Shown here piece after piece: positions 9,816 to 22,720 of a stretch of DNA of 64,000 bases. The notes beneath the pieces are model-generated. The model was not told where the DNA came from. It searched no databases and saw only the letters and a program-made list of their open reading frames with translations. The stretch is from Stomoxys calcitrans (lineage: Eukaryota; Arthropoda; Insecta; Diptera; Muscidae): positions 19,247,196 to 19,311,195 of the forward strand of contig NC_081555.1 of assembly GCF_963082655.1 (NCBI RefSeq), in the 5' to 3' direction. Within the stretch, counting starts at the first letter, position 1. Every line of letters begins with the position of its first letter. Made by a program: the position numbers and the translations under genes.

Positions 9816-11504
9816 CTTTTTTGTTGGGTACTGTAGCATTTGGTATCATCGTCATCGTTATACAAATAACTAAAAGTTTTTAAGTTTTTGTGCGTTTACA
9901 TTGTTGATGTTAACATGTGTTTATTTAGAATTACAAGGGTTGCTAAAGGGAATGACAAATTTAATGAAATTCAAATATAAAAGAAAAAATTTATAAAAAA
10001 ATTAAAATTTTTGAAGCTTCCTTAATTATTTATTCCTAATTTTTTTCTTCTTTAATTTTCAACTTTTTTTTTCAATATTCCATTTTTCTGTTTTCTCTTT
10101 GTCTTTCCCTTTGCTAGAAAATTTATTTGTTTTTTTTTCGTTTTTTTAAGTTGGCCACTGTCTATGTGTCCATCTATCTTTGCCATGCATTTCATCTGTT
10201 TGTTGATTGTTTGTTATTATTTTTGATGGTTTTCATCAGCATTCGACATGAAACTTTATAGCCTGTTGTGCATTCAGTTTACATTGGCCCAGTTATCCTT
10301 CTGCTGCTTCTTTTTCCTGTTTCCTGATTTGATGTGAATGTGTGAGTGATTCAGTGAGTGAGTTTTGTAGTTTTTGTGTTGTTTAAAAAATTTTGCTTTG
10401 TACCGAGGATAGTTGAAAAACATTAATCTTTTATTATGCTCACAAACAAGTGAACATAAAAATAACAGTTCAGGAGTGAAAAACAAAAGGGGAAAGGTTT
10501 CACCAAAGCTCACTAACACATTCATTGTTCAGCTGCCAGTTTGCCTCTTTGCCATGTCATGTTATTGCTAGATGTCCATTTGGCAGAAATGATGAAATGT
10601 CCTTGTGTTGCCGTTTCCAAGGGTCTTATGTGTGTGTGTGTGTGTGTGGTTTTCTTGCCATTAGCCCTAGTCCAAATATCAAAAACTTTCAAACGTCTTG
10701 TGCAGTAAATCCTTCATATAGTTGTGATGCTAGAAACCATCAAGGCGAATGAGTGAGTGAGTGAGTAACCCAAAAAACATCGAAATATTTGAACCACATC
10801 TTTGTTTCGCATAAATCACCGAAAGCACCCTGCCACATTTGCACCAGGCCAACACTCCCCCCCCATTGGCCTCTTACACCACTCACCACCGACCACAAAA
10901 ACCGAAAATCATTTTATAAATTGCCAAAGAAAGAAAAAAATTAAACGCAAGTTTCCTTGTACTCTGTGGTCAACAGAGCTTGCAGTAATGGTTTTTCGAA
11001 ACTTTTGAAATATGTGCCAAATTGAGGGCAAACCTAGAGTTTTAGCTTTGGGTTTTTTGTTTTCTTGTTAGCTCCTTAAGTAGGGCTGTTTGCCTTCTTA
11101 AGCTTGATGTTATTTATCTGTTTATTAGTATAGTTTATTGACAAAAAGCCATAAAATAAATTTTCCATTTTTGGCTTGAGATTTTGCAGCTAAGGCCGCA
11201 AGGCAAAGAAAGCCATAAAACAATTAAGATTATGTGAATTTAATTGAATTCAACAGCAGCCCTATAAGACTACCGTCAAGACATAAAAATCCTTTTTTTT
11301 TTTGATAAATCTTCCATTAAATGATATTTAGGGGTTGCTAGGCAAAACATAAGGCTTTAGGGAAAAAAATATGATTTAAATTAAAATTAATGAAAACTTC
11401 TCCTTGAAGACCAAAATGAATAGGAGTTTGTGGCAAATTACTTGGTTACAATGTGTGAGCATGTGTGGGAGCCTAAAAGGAAATGGTGGCACATCTTTAG
11501 GAAA
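9816..11504. other. Unique AT-rich noncoding stretch
   Basis: Mostly single-copy-looking, T-rich DNA with a (GT)n run at about 10628-10650 and (GAGT)4 near 10750. Short open frames (10274-10525 minus, 10525-10752 plus, 10802-11008 plus) have no recognisable domain. No gene called. Confidence 0.5.
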
Positions 11505-13995
11505 TTTTAATGTAATTTTGTAAGTGAAAATCATAATTAAAATGAAATAAGAAAAGCATTTTGGATTGAAGAGTGGCAAAAACGAGGGTTACGGCAATAT
11601 CAGTCAAAAATTTACAGAAGAAATTTCAGCAAATATTTACTAAAAACATGTTTGAAATAAAATAATTTACAAAAAAATTAAATCTACAAATTTAAAATTT
11701 CTACACCTAAAAAAATTTAGGAAATAATTTGTACAGTCCAAAAAAATACAATCAATGTATACAGTCCAAATATATATATACTGAAAAAATTTGAACACTG
11801 CAGAAACATGTTCGAAATAGAATAATATGCAAAAAAATCTACAAATTTCAAATTTCTACACTCCAAAAATTTTAGTTATTAATTTATACAGTCCAAAAAA
11901 TATAATTAAATATACAGTCCAAATATATAATATACCGAAGAAATTTTAACACTCCAAAAACATGTTTGAAATAAAACAATTTACAAAAAAATCTACAAAT
12001 TTTATATTTCTACACTCCAAAAAATTTAATAAATAATTTGTACAGTCCAAAATTATACAATTAATGTATACAGTGTAAATATATAATATACTGAAGAAAT
12101 TTGAGTACTGCAAAAATTTACCAAAAACATGTTTAAAGTAAAATAATTTACAACAAAAATCTACAAATTTCAAATTTATGCACTCCAAAAAATTAAATAA
12201 TTAATTTGTACAGTCAAAAAAAACACAAATTATTTATACAGTCCAAAAATATGATAATTGACTCATACATACCAAAAACTAACAATTATTGTATACAGCT
12301 TAAAATACACTTGTTTTGTACAGTCCAAAACATATTTTTGCTTCGAATAATTAATAATTAATTTTAATGCGATTTTTTAAGTGAAAATCATAATTGAAAT
12401 GAAATGAAATGAGAAAAGAGTTTTGGATTGAAGAGTGGCAAAAACTAGGGTTACGGCAATATTAGTCAAAAATTTACTGATGAAATTTCAGCACTACAAA
12501 AGTTTACTAAAAACATGTTTAAAATAAAATAATTTACAAAAAAATCCACAAATTTTAAATTTCTACACTCCAAACAATTTAGGAAATAATTTGTACCGTC
12601 CAAAAAATAAAATCAATGTATACAGTCAAAATATATAATATACTGAAGAAATTTGAACACTGCAGAAAAATGTTTGAAATAAAATAATTTACAAAAAAAT
12701 CTAAAAATATCGAATTTCTACACTCCTAAAAATTTAGTAATTAATTTGTACAATCCAAAAAATATAATTAATTATACAGTCCATATATATAATATACTGA
12801 AGAAATTTAAGCACTGCAAAAACATGTTTGAAATAAAATAGTTTACAAAAAAATCTACAAAGTTAGGAAATAATTTGCACAGTCCACAAATATAAAATTA
12901 ATGTATACAGTCCAAATATATAATATACTGAAAAATTTCGCATACTGCAAAAATTTACTACAAACATGTTTGAAATAAAATAATTTACAAAAAAATCTAC
13001 ATTTCTACAGTCCAACAAATTTAGTAATCAATTTCTGCAGTCCAAAAATATAATGAATATATACAGAACAAATATATAATAATTGACTTATACATACCAA
13101 AAACTAACAATTATTGTATACAGCCTAAAGTACACTTGTTTTGTACAGCCCAAAACATATTTTTGCTTTTGTACAGTTCGAATAATTAATAATTAATTTT
13201 AATGTGATTTTGTAAGTGAGAATCATAATTGAAATGAAATGAGAAAGGAATTTTGGATTGAAGAGTGGCCAAAACTAAGGTTACGGCAATATCAGTCAAA
13301 AATTTACTGAAGAAATTTCAGCACTGCAAAACTTCACTAAAGACATGTTTAAAATAAAATAACTTACAAAAAAAATCCACAAATTTTAAATTTCTACACT
13401 CCAAACAATTTAGGAAATAATTTGTACCGTCCAAAAAATAAAATCAATGTATACAGTCCAAATATATAATATACTGAAGAAATTTGAACACTGCAGAAAA
13501 ATGTTTGAAATAAAATAATTTACAAAAAAATCTAAAAATTTACAAAAAAATCTAAAAATTTCGAATTTCTACACTCCTAAAAATTTAGTAATTAATTTGT
13601 ACAAACCAAAAAATATAATTAATTATACAGTCCATATATATAATATACTGAAGAAATTTAAGCACTGCAAAAACATGTTTGAAATAAAAAAGTTTACAAA
13701 AAAATCTACAAAGTTAGGAAATAATTTGTACAGTCCACAAATATACAATTAATGTATACAGTCCTAATATGAAAATACTGAAAAATTTTGTATACTGCAA
13801 AAATTTACTACAAACATGTTTAAAATAAAATAATTTACAAAAAAATCTACATTTCTACAGTCCAAAAAATTTAGTAATTAATGTATGCAGTCCAAAAATA
13901 TAATAAAAATATACAGAACAAATATATAATAATTGACTTATACATACCAAAAACAAACAATTATTGTATACAGCCTAAAATACACTTGTTTTGTA
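11505..13995. repeat. AT-rich higher-order repeat, three copies of ~0.84 kb
   Basis: The words TTTTGGATTGAAGAGTGGC and GGGTTACGGCAATAT(C/T)AGTC start each higher-order unit at about 11550, 12421 and 13250. Inside each are three to four subunits of about 155-165 bp built from AAACATGTTT, AAAATAATTTACAAAAAAATC, TACACTCCAAA, TTTGTACAGTCC, ATGTATACAGTCC and ATATAATATACTGAAGAAATTT. Units diverge by small indels. There is no coding potential beyond short chance frames. The last copy passes directly into the 28-bp satellite. Confidence 0.87.
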
Positions 13996-14017
13996 CACTT
14001 GTACTGTACAGTAAACA

Positions 14018-16920
14018 TTTACTAAAGAAATTTTTACAGTAAAAATTTACTAAAGAAATTTTTGCAGTAAAAATTTATTTTTACAGTAAAAATTTACTAA
14101 AGAAATTTTTACAGTAAAAATTTACTAAAGAAATTTTTACAGTAAAAATTTACTAAAGAAATTTTTACAGTAAAAATTTACTAAAGAAATTTTTACAGTA
14201 AAAATTTACTAAAGAAATTTTTACAGTAAAAATTTACTAAAGAAATTTTTACAGTAAAAATTTACTAAAGAAATTTTTACAGTAAAAATTTACTAAAGAA
14301 ATTTTTACAGTAAAAATTTACTTAAGAAATTTTTACAGTAAAAATTTACTTAAGAAATTTTTACAGTAAAAATTTACTAAAGAAATTTTTACAGTAAAAA
14401 TTTACTAAAGAAATTTTTACAGTAAAAATTTACTAAAGAAATTTTTACAGTAAAAATTTACTAAAGAAATTTTTACAGTAAAAATTTACTAAAGAAATTT
14501 TTACAGTAAAAATTTACTAAAGAAATTTTTACAGTAAAAATTTACTAAAGAAATTTTTACAGTAAAAATTTACTAAAGAAATTTTTACAGTAAAAATTTA
14601 CTACAGAAATTTTTACAGTAAAAATTTACTAAAGAAATTTTTACAGTAAAAATTTACTAAAGAAATTTTTACAGTAAAAATTTACTAAAGAAATTTTTAC
14701 AGTAAAAATTTACTAAAGAAATTTTTACAGTAAAAATTTACTAAAGAAATTTTTACAGTAAAAATTTACTAAAGAAATTTTTACAGTAAAAATTTACTAA
14801 AGAAATTTTTACAGTAAAAATTTACTAAAGAAATTTTTACAGTAAAAATTTACTAAAGAAATTTTTACAGTAAAAATTTACTAAAGAAATTTTTACAGTA
14901 AAAATTTACTAAAGAAATTTTTACAGTAAAAATTTACTAAAGAAATTTTTACAGTAAAAATTTACTAAAGAAATTTTTACAGTAAAAATTTACTAAAGAA
15001 ATTTTTACAGTAAAAATTTACTAAAGAAATTTTTACAGTAAAAATTTACTAAAGAAATTTTTACAGTAAAAATTTACTAAAGAAATTTTTACAGTAAAAA
15101 TTTACTAAAGAAATTTTTACAGTAAAAATTTACTAAAGAAATTTTTACAGTAAAAATTTACTAAAGAAATTTTTACAGTAAAAATTTACTAAAGAAATTT
15201 TTACAGTAAAAATTTACTAAAGAAATTTTTACAGTAAAAATTTACTAAAGAAATTTTTACAGTAAAAATTTACTAAAGAAATTTTTACAGTAAAAATTTA
15301 CTAAAGAAATTTTTACAGTAAAAATTTACTAAAGAAATTTTTACAGTAAAAATTTACTAAAGAAATTTTTACAGTAAAAATTTACTAAAGAAATTTTTAC
15401 AGTAAAAATTTACTAAAGAAATTTTTACAGTAAAAATTTACTAAAGAAATTTTTACAGTAAAAATTTACTAAAGAAATTTTTACAGTAAAAATTTACTAA
15501 AGAAATTTTTACAGTAAAAATTTACTAAAGAAATTTTTACAGTAAAAATTTACTAAAGAAATTTTTACAGTAAAAATTTACTAAAGAAATTTTTACAGTA
15601 AAAATTTACTAAAGAAATTTTTACAGTAAAAATTTACTAAAGAAATTTTTACAGTAAAAATTTACTAAAGAAATTTTTACAGTAAAAATTTACTAAAGAA
15701 ATTTTTACAGTAAAAATTTACTAAAGAAATTTTTACAGTAAAAATTTACTAAAGAAATTTTTACAGTAAAAATTTACTAAAGAAATTTTTACAGTAAAAA
15801 TTTACTAAAGAAATTTTTACAGTAAAAATTTACTAAAGAAATTTTTACAGTAAAAATTTACTAAAGAAATTTTTACAGTAAAAATTTACTAAAGAAATTT
15901 TTACAGTAAAAATTTACTAAAGAAATTTTTACAGTAAAAATTTACTAAAGAAATTTTTACAGTAAAAATTTACTAAAGAAATTTTTACAGTAAAAATTTA
16001 CTAAAGAAATTTTTACAGTAAAAATTTACTAAAGAAATTTTTACAGTAAAAATTTACTAAAGAAATTTTTACAGTAAAAATTTACTAAAGAAATTTTTAC
16101 AGTAAAAATTTACTAAAGAAATTTTTACAGTAAAAATTTACTAAAGAAATTTTTACAGTAAAAATTTACTAAAGAAATTTTTACAGTAAAAATTTACTAA
16201 AGAAATTTTTACAGTAAAAATTTACTAAAGAAATTTTTACAGTAAAAATTTACTAAAGAAATTTTTACAGTAAAAATTTACTAAAGAAATTTTTACAGTA
16301 AAAATTTACTAAAGAAATTTTTACAGTAAAAATTTACTAAAGAAATTTTTACAGTAAAAATTTACTAAAGAAATTTTTACAGTAAAAATTTACTAAAGAA
16401 ATTTTTACAGTAAAAATTTACTAAAGAAATTTTTACAGTAAAAATTTACTAAAGAAATTTTTACAGTAAAAATTTACTAAAGAAATTTTTACAGTAAAAA
16501 TTTACTAAAGAAATTTTTACAGTAAAAATTTACTAAAGAAATTTTTACAGTAAAAATTTACTAAAGAAATTTTTACAGTAAAAATTTACTAAAGAAATTT
16601 TTACAGTAAAAATTTACTAAAGAAATTTTTACAGTAAAAATTTACTAAAGAAATTTTTACAGTAAAAATTTACTAAAGAAATTTTTACAGTAAAAATTTA
16701 CTAAAGAAATTTTTACAGTAAAAATTTACTAAAGAAATTTTTACAGTAAAAATTTACTAAAGAAATTTTTACAGTAAAAATTTACTAAAGAAATTTTTAC
16801 AGTAAAAATTTACTAAAGAAATTTTTACAGTAAAAATTAACTAAAGAAATTTTTACAGTAACAATTTACTAAAGAAATTTTTACAGTAACAATTTACTAA
16901 AGAAATTTTTACAATAAAAA
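14018..16920. repeat. 28-bp palindromic satellite, ~104 copies
   Basis: The unit is AGTAAAAATTTACT followed by AAAGAAATTTTTAC, exactly 28 bp. It is almost invariant from about 14090 to 16840, with rare changes (ACTTAAG at 14320-14350, ACTACAG near 14600). Within each unit AAATTTTTAC and GTAAAAATTT form a perfect 10-bp inverted repeat around a single A, so 21 of 28 bp is palindromic. Near-identity suggests recent homogenisation or expansion; assembly length may be unreliable. Confidence 0.98.
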
Positions 16921-17145
16921 TGTACTTAAAAAATGTTGAGTATAGATTTACTAAAAAATTTTTAGTAAAAAATTTACTAAAGAAATTTTTACAGTAAAAA
17001 TTAACTAAAGAAATTTTTACAGTAACAATTTACTAAAGAAATTTTTACAATAAAAATGTACTTAAAAAATGTTGAGTATAGATTTACTAAAAAATTTTTA
17101 GTAAAAAATTTACTTAAAAAATTTATAGTAAAAATTTACTAAATC
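16921..17145. repeat. Degenerate right edge of the 28-bp satellite with ~138-bp duplication
   Basis: A segment reading ATAAAAATGTACTTAAAAAATG, then TTGAGTATAGATTTACT and TTTTTAGTAAAAAATTTACT occurs at about 16914 and again about 138 bp later, separated by regular 28-bp units. This shows that edge sequence was re-duplicated together with array units. Confidence 0.82.
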
Positions 17146-19599
17146 CGTTATTATTTGTTAAGTGAAAAAAATAGTTAATTTGTTGTCTCTCTTTTAAAGC
17201 CGATGCCAGACGCTAAACAATGGATAAATAATGACATTGAAATTTTTGCCTAAAAGTATGCCTTACTTTTTGTTTGTTTCGTTGTCTCAAGTTGTACCTT
17301 AATTTATGTCACCACAACTAAGCAGCCAAAAAATTATATAAAAAATAAACTTTTTTCTTTTTTAACCTTCTTAATGTATGCTTTAGTCTTTGATGCCACT
17401 TCACTTTGGCCAACAAACAATAAAATTTAATAAGATTTCGTTGATATTAATCCATAAATTAAAAATAACACTTTGCCATTATTTCAATGCCATTTTGGGG
17501 TGTATATATTTTTGGCTAACCCATACAACCACAAACGCAAAGAAGAACAAAAAAAAAATATTTCGAACAACAAGTTGAGAAAACCAATGAGCATTAGGCC
17601 TTTACGCTGAGGATGTTGGTTGAACAAATGCTGCCATTAATTTATGGCAAAAGGGTCTGGAACACGTGCTTTGGCTATAAAATTAAAAGGCCAAGTATGA
17701 CTTTTGTACAAACAATACAGCGCGAATTTTGTTGCTCCCATAATTTAGCGTTCTTTGTTCATTTGATGGAGGTTTAGGATAAGGCCGGGGGCTATGGTCT
17801 TATCAACACATTGCTGGCCAAGTTCTTGGTTAAAAGGAAGGAGTTGTGGAGCATATAATGGCAGTAATTTATAATTTATATGTCTTTGAGTGTATTTCTT
17901 AAGAAATCAAGCGGTAAATGAACTCCTTTAGGTTTCAATTCAACTCAAACGTTTTCCCTGTTCACCCTCTAGCAATGCTGAAAGAGCACAATCTTTGTCT
18001 GTAGCGTATGGTTTGGGGTTCTACTACTCTGACTGCAGACCTTAAAAACTTGAACTGAAATTTGCATTTGTTGTCAGGGCACCTTCAAGTCTTCCTTATT
18101 GAAAATTAAATTATTTGTCTTTATTCTTTTATTTGTATAGAAATCCTTCTTCCACCCCCCCACAACACCACTCACCCAAAAAAATATGGCATCAGCATAT
18201 TGGAAAAGATAAACGGAATGAATACTCGTACATGATAACTTTATTGTTTACCTTTTCTTGGCCAAACTAAAAGTTATGGTCAAAATATTGTTTATGCTTA
18301 GCATAGCAGAAGTTTTTAAAGCAAACTTTGCAAACATAACAAAAGATATTGAAAACAATGCAAGCTTATCGAAAAATTTAAGTTTAGCCAGCACGTAAAA
18401 TATTTTCAATTTGGCCATAGCATGAAACATAACAGAAGTGAGTTGATTATGCAAGAAGGACGAAACAAATTGAGCTTATTCTAATATAGAGAATGTTTTG
18501 AATTCCAAGTTTTGTAAGAAAAGATGGGCAAGACAGAGAACATAGAAGGTGGGAATCCTAGTTTTGGGTATAATCATGGCTGAAGAATGAAAGAGGTGTG
18601 TGGAATGGTATGATTCTGCTAAAAGTAGGTTCGACTGAATGGGATCAGGTGGATTTTCCCAAAACTGAAAAAATTTTGCTTTTTAAGGCTTAAGAGGAGG
18701 TAAAAACTAATAAAATGCTGCAAAACAAGCTAAATTTTTGTGAACTAACTGAACTCTATACCAGTCCTGACTAAATAACCAGTCTGAAATAAACCTCTCC
18801 TTATGACAACTAGAAATAAATTTCAATGTATCTTCAGTCCATGACCAATAAATGCCCCTTTCGCACCATTTCGCTTTCATATTCTTAAAAATTTTTGTAA
18901 CCAGAACATTTCGGGCTCGTTTTTTACAACAATATAGGACATTTTGCTGTTTTTCGAAACACAAAACTCCGCAAATAGACCCTTAGCAACATGTATCACA
19001 TGTGGTCATATTTTACATAAAAGTGTAACAGTAAGCCAATATGATATGTTCATATAAATCTGTCTGTCTGTCCTTCTGCAGGCACACCTCCCCACTTCAT
19101 ATGGAGTTGAAAATTTTAGACCTTTTTGCTTATTTTTTTTGTAACAATTGTTGTTGCCATCCTTCTCCTAAACCATTTATCAATCACTTTGTGGGAAGTC
19201 TAAACTAAAAATGTTTATTTACATTTTATATACAAAAACCACACAAGAAATTTGCTTAACAAATTGGTGTGACATTGAGGATAAACATGCATCCTTTCTG
19301 TATGTGTATTTTATATTTTATGTGTACATTGTGATACAGTAAAGGGGCGAGTTGAAGACGAGCCATAATATAATTCACAGAAGAGAAACTAAAAAACAGT
19401 CAAAAGATTTTTATGGAATTGAGGAACCAAATACCCATACACTATATGTGGACGACAAGGATAATTCAATCTTTATGAGAGAGGTTTTCTATAGATTAGG
19501 ATACATAGCTAAAAAGCTTCTTTAGTTATTCCATAATTATTTAAAGATCAAAAATTTTAACTTTTTTTGAAATCACGGCGGAGTGGAACTATTTGGAAA
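17146..19599. other. Unique AT-rich noncoding stretch
   Basis: This looks single-copy. Small open frames (17390-17578, 18248-18454 minus, 18707-18964 minus) have no recognisable motif. No exon, RNA gene or mobile element could be supported. Confidence 0.5.
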
Positions 19600-22420
19600 A
19601 TCACGAAAGTCTGGACTCAGAAGGATTCTGGACTCGGAAGGAATATGGACTCGGAGGGAGTCTGGACTCAGAAGGAGCCTGGACTCAGAAGGAGTCTGGA
19701 CTCAGAAGGAGTCTGGACTCAGAAGGAGTCTGGACTCAGAAGGAGTCTGGACTCAGAAGGAGTCTGGACTCAGAAGGAGTCTGGACTCAGAAGGAGTCTG
19801 GACTCAGAAGAAGTTTGGACTCAGAAGGAGTCTGTACTCAGAAGTAGTCTGGACTCAGAAGGAGTCTGGACTCAGAAGGAGTCTGGACTCAGAAGGAGTC
19901 TGAACTAAGAAGGAGTCTGGACTCAGAAGGAGTCTGGACTCAGAAGGAGTCTGGACTCAGAAGGAGTCTGGACTCAGAAGGAGTCTGGACTCAGAAGGAG
20001 TCTGGACTCAGAAGGAGTCTGAACTCAGAAGGAGTCTGGACTCAGAAGGAGTCTGGACTCAGAAGGAGTCTGGACTCAGAAGGAGTCTGGACTCAGAAGG
20101 AGTCTGGACTCAGAAGGAGTCTGGACTCAGAAGGAGTCTGGACTCAGAAGGAGTCTGGACTCAGAAGGAGTCTGGACTCAGAAGAAGTCTGGACTCAGAA
20201 GAAGTCAGGACACAGAAGGAGTCTGGACATAGAAGGAGTCTGGACTGAGAAGGTGTCTGGACATAGAAGGAGTCTGGACATAGAAGGAGACTGGACACAG
20301 GAGGAGTCTTGAATCAGAAGCAGTGTGGACGGAGAAGGAGTTTCGACTCAGAAGGAGTTTGGGCTCAGAAGGGGTCTGGACTCAGGAGGAGTCAGGACTC
20401 AGAAGGAGTCTGGACTCAGAAGGAGTCTGGACTCAGAAGGAGTCTGGACTCAGAAGGAGTCTGGACTCAGAAGGAGTCTGGACTCAGAAGGAGTCTGGAC
20501 TCAGAAGGAGTCTGGACTCAGAAGGAGTCTGGACTCAGAAGGAGTCTGGACTCAGAAGGAGTCTGGACTCAGAAGGAGTCTGGACTCAGAAGGAGTCTGG
20601 ACTCAGAAGGAGTGTGGACTCAGAAGGAGTCTGGACTCAGAAGGAGTCTGGACCCAGAAGGAGTCTGGACTCAGAAGGAGTCTGGACTCAGAAGGAGTCT
20701 GGACTCAGAAGGAGTCTGGACTCAGAGGGAGTCTGGACTCAGAAGGAGTCTGGACTCAAAAGGAGTCTGGACTCAGAAGGAGTCTGGACTTAGAAGGAGT
20801 CTGGTCTAAGAAGGAGTTTGGACTCAGAAGGAGTCTGGACTCAGAAGGAGTCTGGACTCAGAAGGAGTCTAGACTCAGAGGGAGTCTGGACTCAGAGGGA
20901 GTCTGGACTCAGAAGGAGTCCAGACTCAGAGGGAGTCTGGACTCAGAAGGAGTCTGGACTTAGAAGGAGTCTGGACTCAGAAGGAGTCTGGACTCAGAAG
21001 GAGTCTGGACTCAGAAGGAGTCTGGACTCAGAAGGAGTCTGGACTCAGAGGGAGTCTGGACTCAGAAGGAGTCTGGACTCAGAAGGAGTCTGGACTTAGA
21101 AGGAGTCTGGTCTAAGAAGGAGTTTGGACTCAGAAGGAGTCTGGACTAAGAAGGAGTCTGGACTCAGAAGGAGTCTAGACTCAGAGGGAGTCTGGACTCA
21201 GACGGAGTCTAGACTCAGAGGGAGTCTGGACTCAGAAGGAGTCTGGACTCAGAAGGAGTCTGGACTCAGAAAGAGTCTGGACTCAGAAGGAGTCTGGACT
21301 CAGAAGAAGCCTGGACTCAGAAGGAGTCTGGACTCAGAAGGAGTCTGGACTCAGAAGGAGTCTGGACTCAGAAGGAGTCTGGGCTCAGAAGGAGTCTGGA
21401 CTCAGAAGGAGTCTGGACTCAGAAGGAGTCTGGACTCAGAAGGAGTCTGGACTTAGAAGGAGTCTGGACTAAAAAGGAGTCTGGACTCAGAGGAAGTCTG
21501 GACGCAGAAGGACTCTGGACTCAGAAGGAGTCTGGACTCAGAAGGAGTCTGGACTCAGAAGGAGTCTGGACTCAGAAGGAGTCTGGACTCAGAAGGAGTC
21601 TGGACTCAGAAGGAGTTTAGACACAGAAGGAGTCTGGACTCAGAAGGAGTCTGGACTCAGAAGGAGTCTGGACTCAGAAGGAGTCTGGACTGAGAAGGAG
21701 TCTGGATTCAGAAGGAGTCTGGACTCAGAAGGAGTCTGGACTCAGAAGGAGTCTGGACTCAGAAGGAGTCTGGACTCAGAAGGAGTCTGGACTCAGAAGG
21801 AGTCTGGACTCAGAAGGAGTCTGGACTCAGAAGGAGTCTGGACTCAGAAGGAGTCTGGACTCAGAAGGAGTCTGGACTCAGAAGGAGTCTAGACTCAGCA
21901 GGAGTCTGGACTAAGAAGGAGTCTGGACTCAGAAGGAGTCTGGACTCAGAAGGAGTCTGGACACAGAAGGTGTCTGGACTCAGAAGGAGTCTGGACTCAG
22001 AAGGAGTCTGGACTCAGAAGGAGTCTGGACTCAGAAGGAGTCTGGACTAAGAAGGAGTCTGGACTCAGGAGGAGTCTGGACTAAGAAGGAGTCTGGGCTC
22101 AGAAGGAGTCTGGACTCAGAAGGAGTCTGGACTCAGAAGCAGTCTGGACTCAGAAGGAGTATGGACTCAGAAGGAGTCTGGACTCAGAGAGAGTCTGGAT
22201 TCCGAGAGAGTCTGGACTCAGAAGGAGTCTGGACTCAGAAGGATTCTGGACTCAGTACAAGTCTGGACTTAGGAGTGTTATGAACTCAGAAGGAGACTCA
22301 AATGGAGTTTGGTCTGCCAGAAGCAGTTTGTACTCAGATAAAGTCCGTATTAAAAGGATTGTAGAATGAGAAGGAGTCTGGACTTAGAAGTCTCGATTTA
22401 GAAGGAGCCTGGTGCCGTTG
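19600..22420. repeat. 17-bp satellite GGACTCAGAAGGAGTCT, ~155 copies
   Basis: The unit GGACTCAGAAGGAGTCT repeats for about 2.7 kb, with degenerate edges before 19660 and after 22260 and a degenerate patch at 20200-20400. GACTC and GAGTC are inverted around AGAAG, giving a 5-bp-arm dyad in every unit. Because 17 is not a multiple of 3, an uninterrupted run cycles through all frames with a 17-residue period, so long frames exist in all three phases. These are not treated as genes. Confidence 0.97.
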
Positions 22421-22720
22421 CAATTCGAGCTATGAAAGTAAATCCTAATTTAAAGGAAGTCTGGGACTCGGAAATCTGATGAAAATGAGTTCTGATTAGA
22501 TTTCTTTGAGACTGCCTCAGTGTCGATACTTGTTTAGAGTCAAGATTCTTTGTGGCCAAGGCTAGGGTTCTCTATGGTCAAAACTCCTTCTGATTCGGTA
22601 CTCCTTAGGACCGATGCGAAACTTTTTAAGAATTAAGTCTCCTTCAGAGCTAAGAATTTTCAGAATCAAGACATTTTCGAGTTCAATACTCATCCAGATT
22701 GAAGACCCCATCAAAGTTAT
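22421..22720 (-). repeat. Possible inverted, decayed tail of the 17-bp satellite
   Basis: Scattered words match the reverse complement of the 17-bp unit: CTCCTTCTGATTC near 22582 and GTCTCCTTCAGAGC near 22640. They are diluted by unrelated sequence. This suggests that the array once continued in the opposite orientation, but the evidence is only a few words. Confidence 0.35.

Noticed and set aside
14018..16920. Possible CRISPR array because of regular 28-bp repeats
   Set aside because: There are no variable spacers between units, no cas genes, and the context is eukaryotic. It is a simple tandem satellite.
19567..21456. Protein-like WTQKESGLRRSLDSEGV repeats
   Set aside because: The 17-bp satellite gives a 17-residue period in all three frames; this is arithmetic, not coding.
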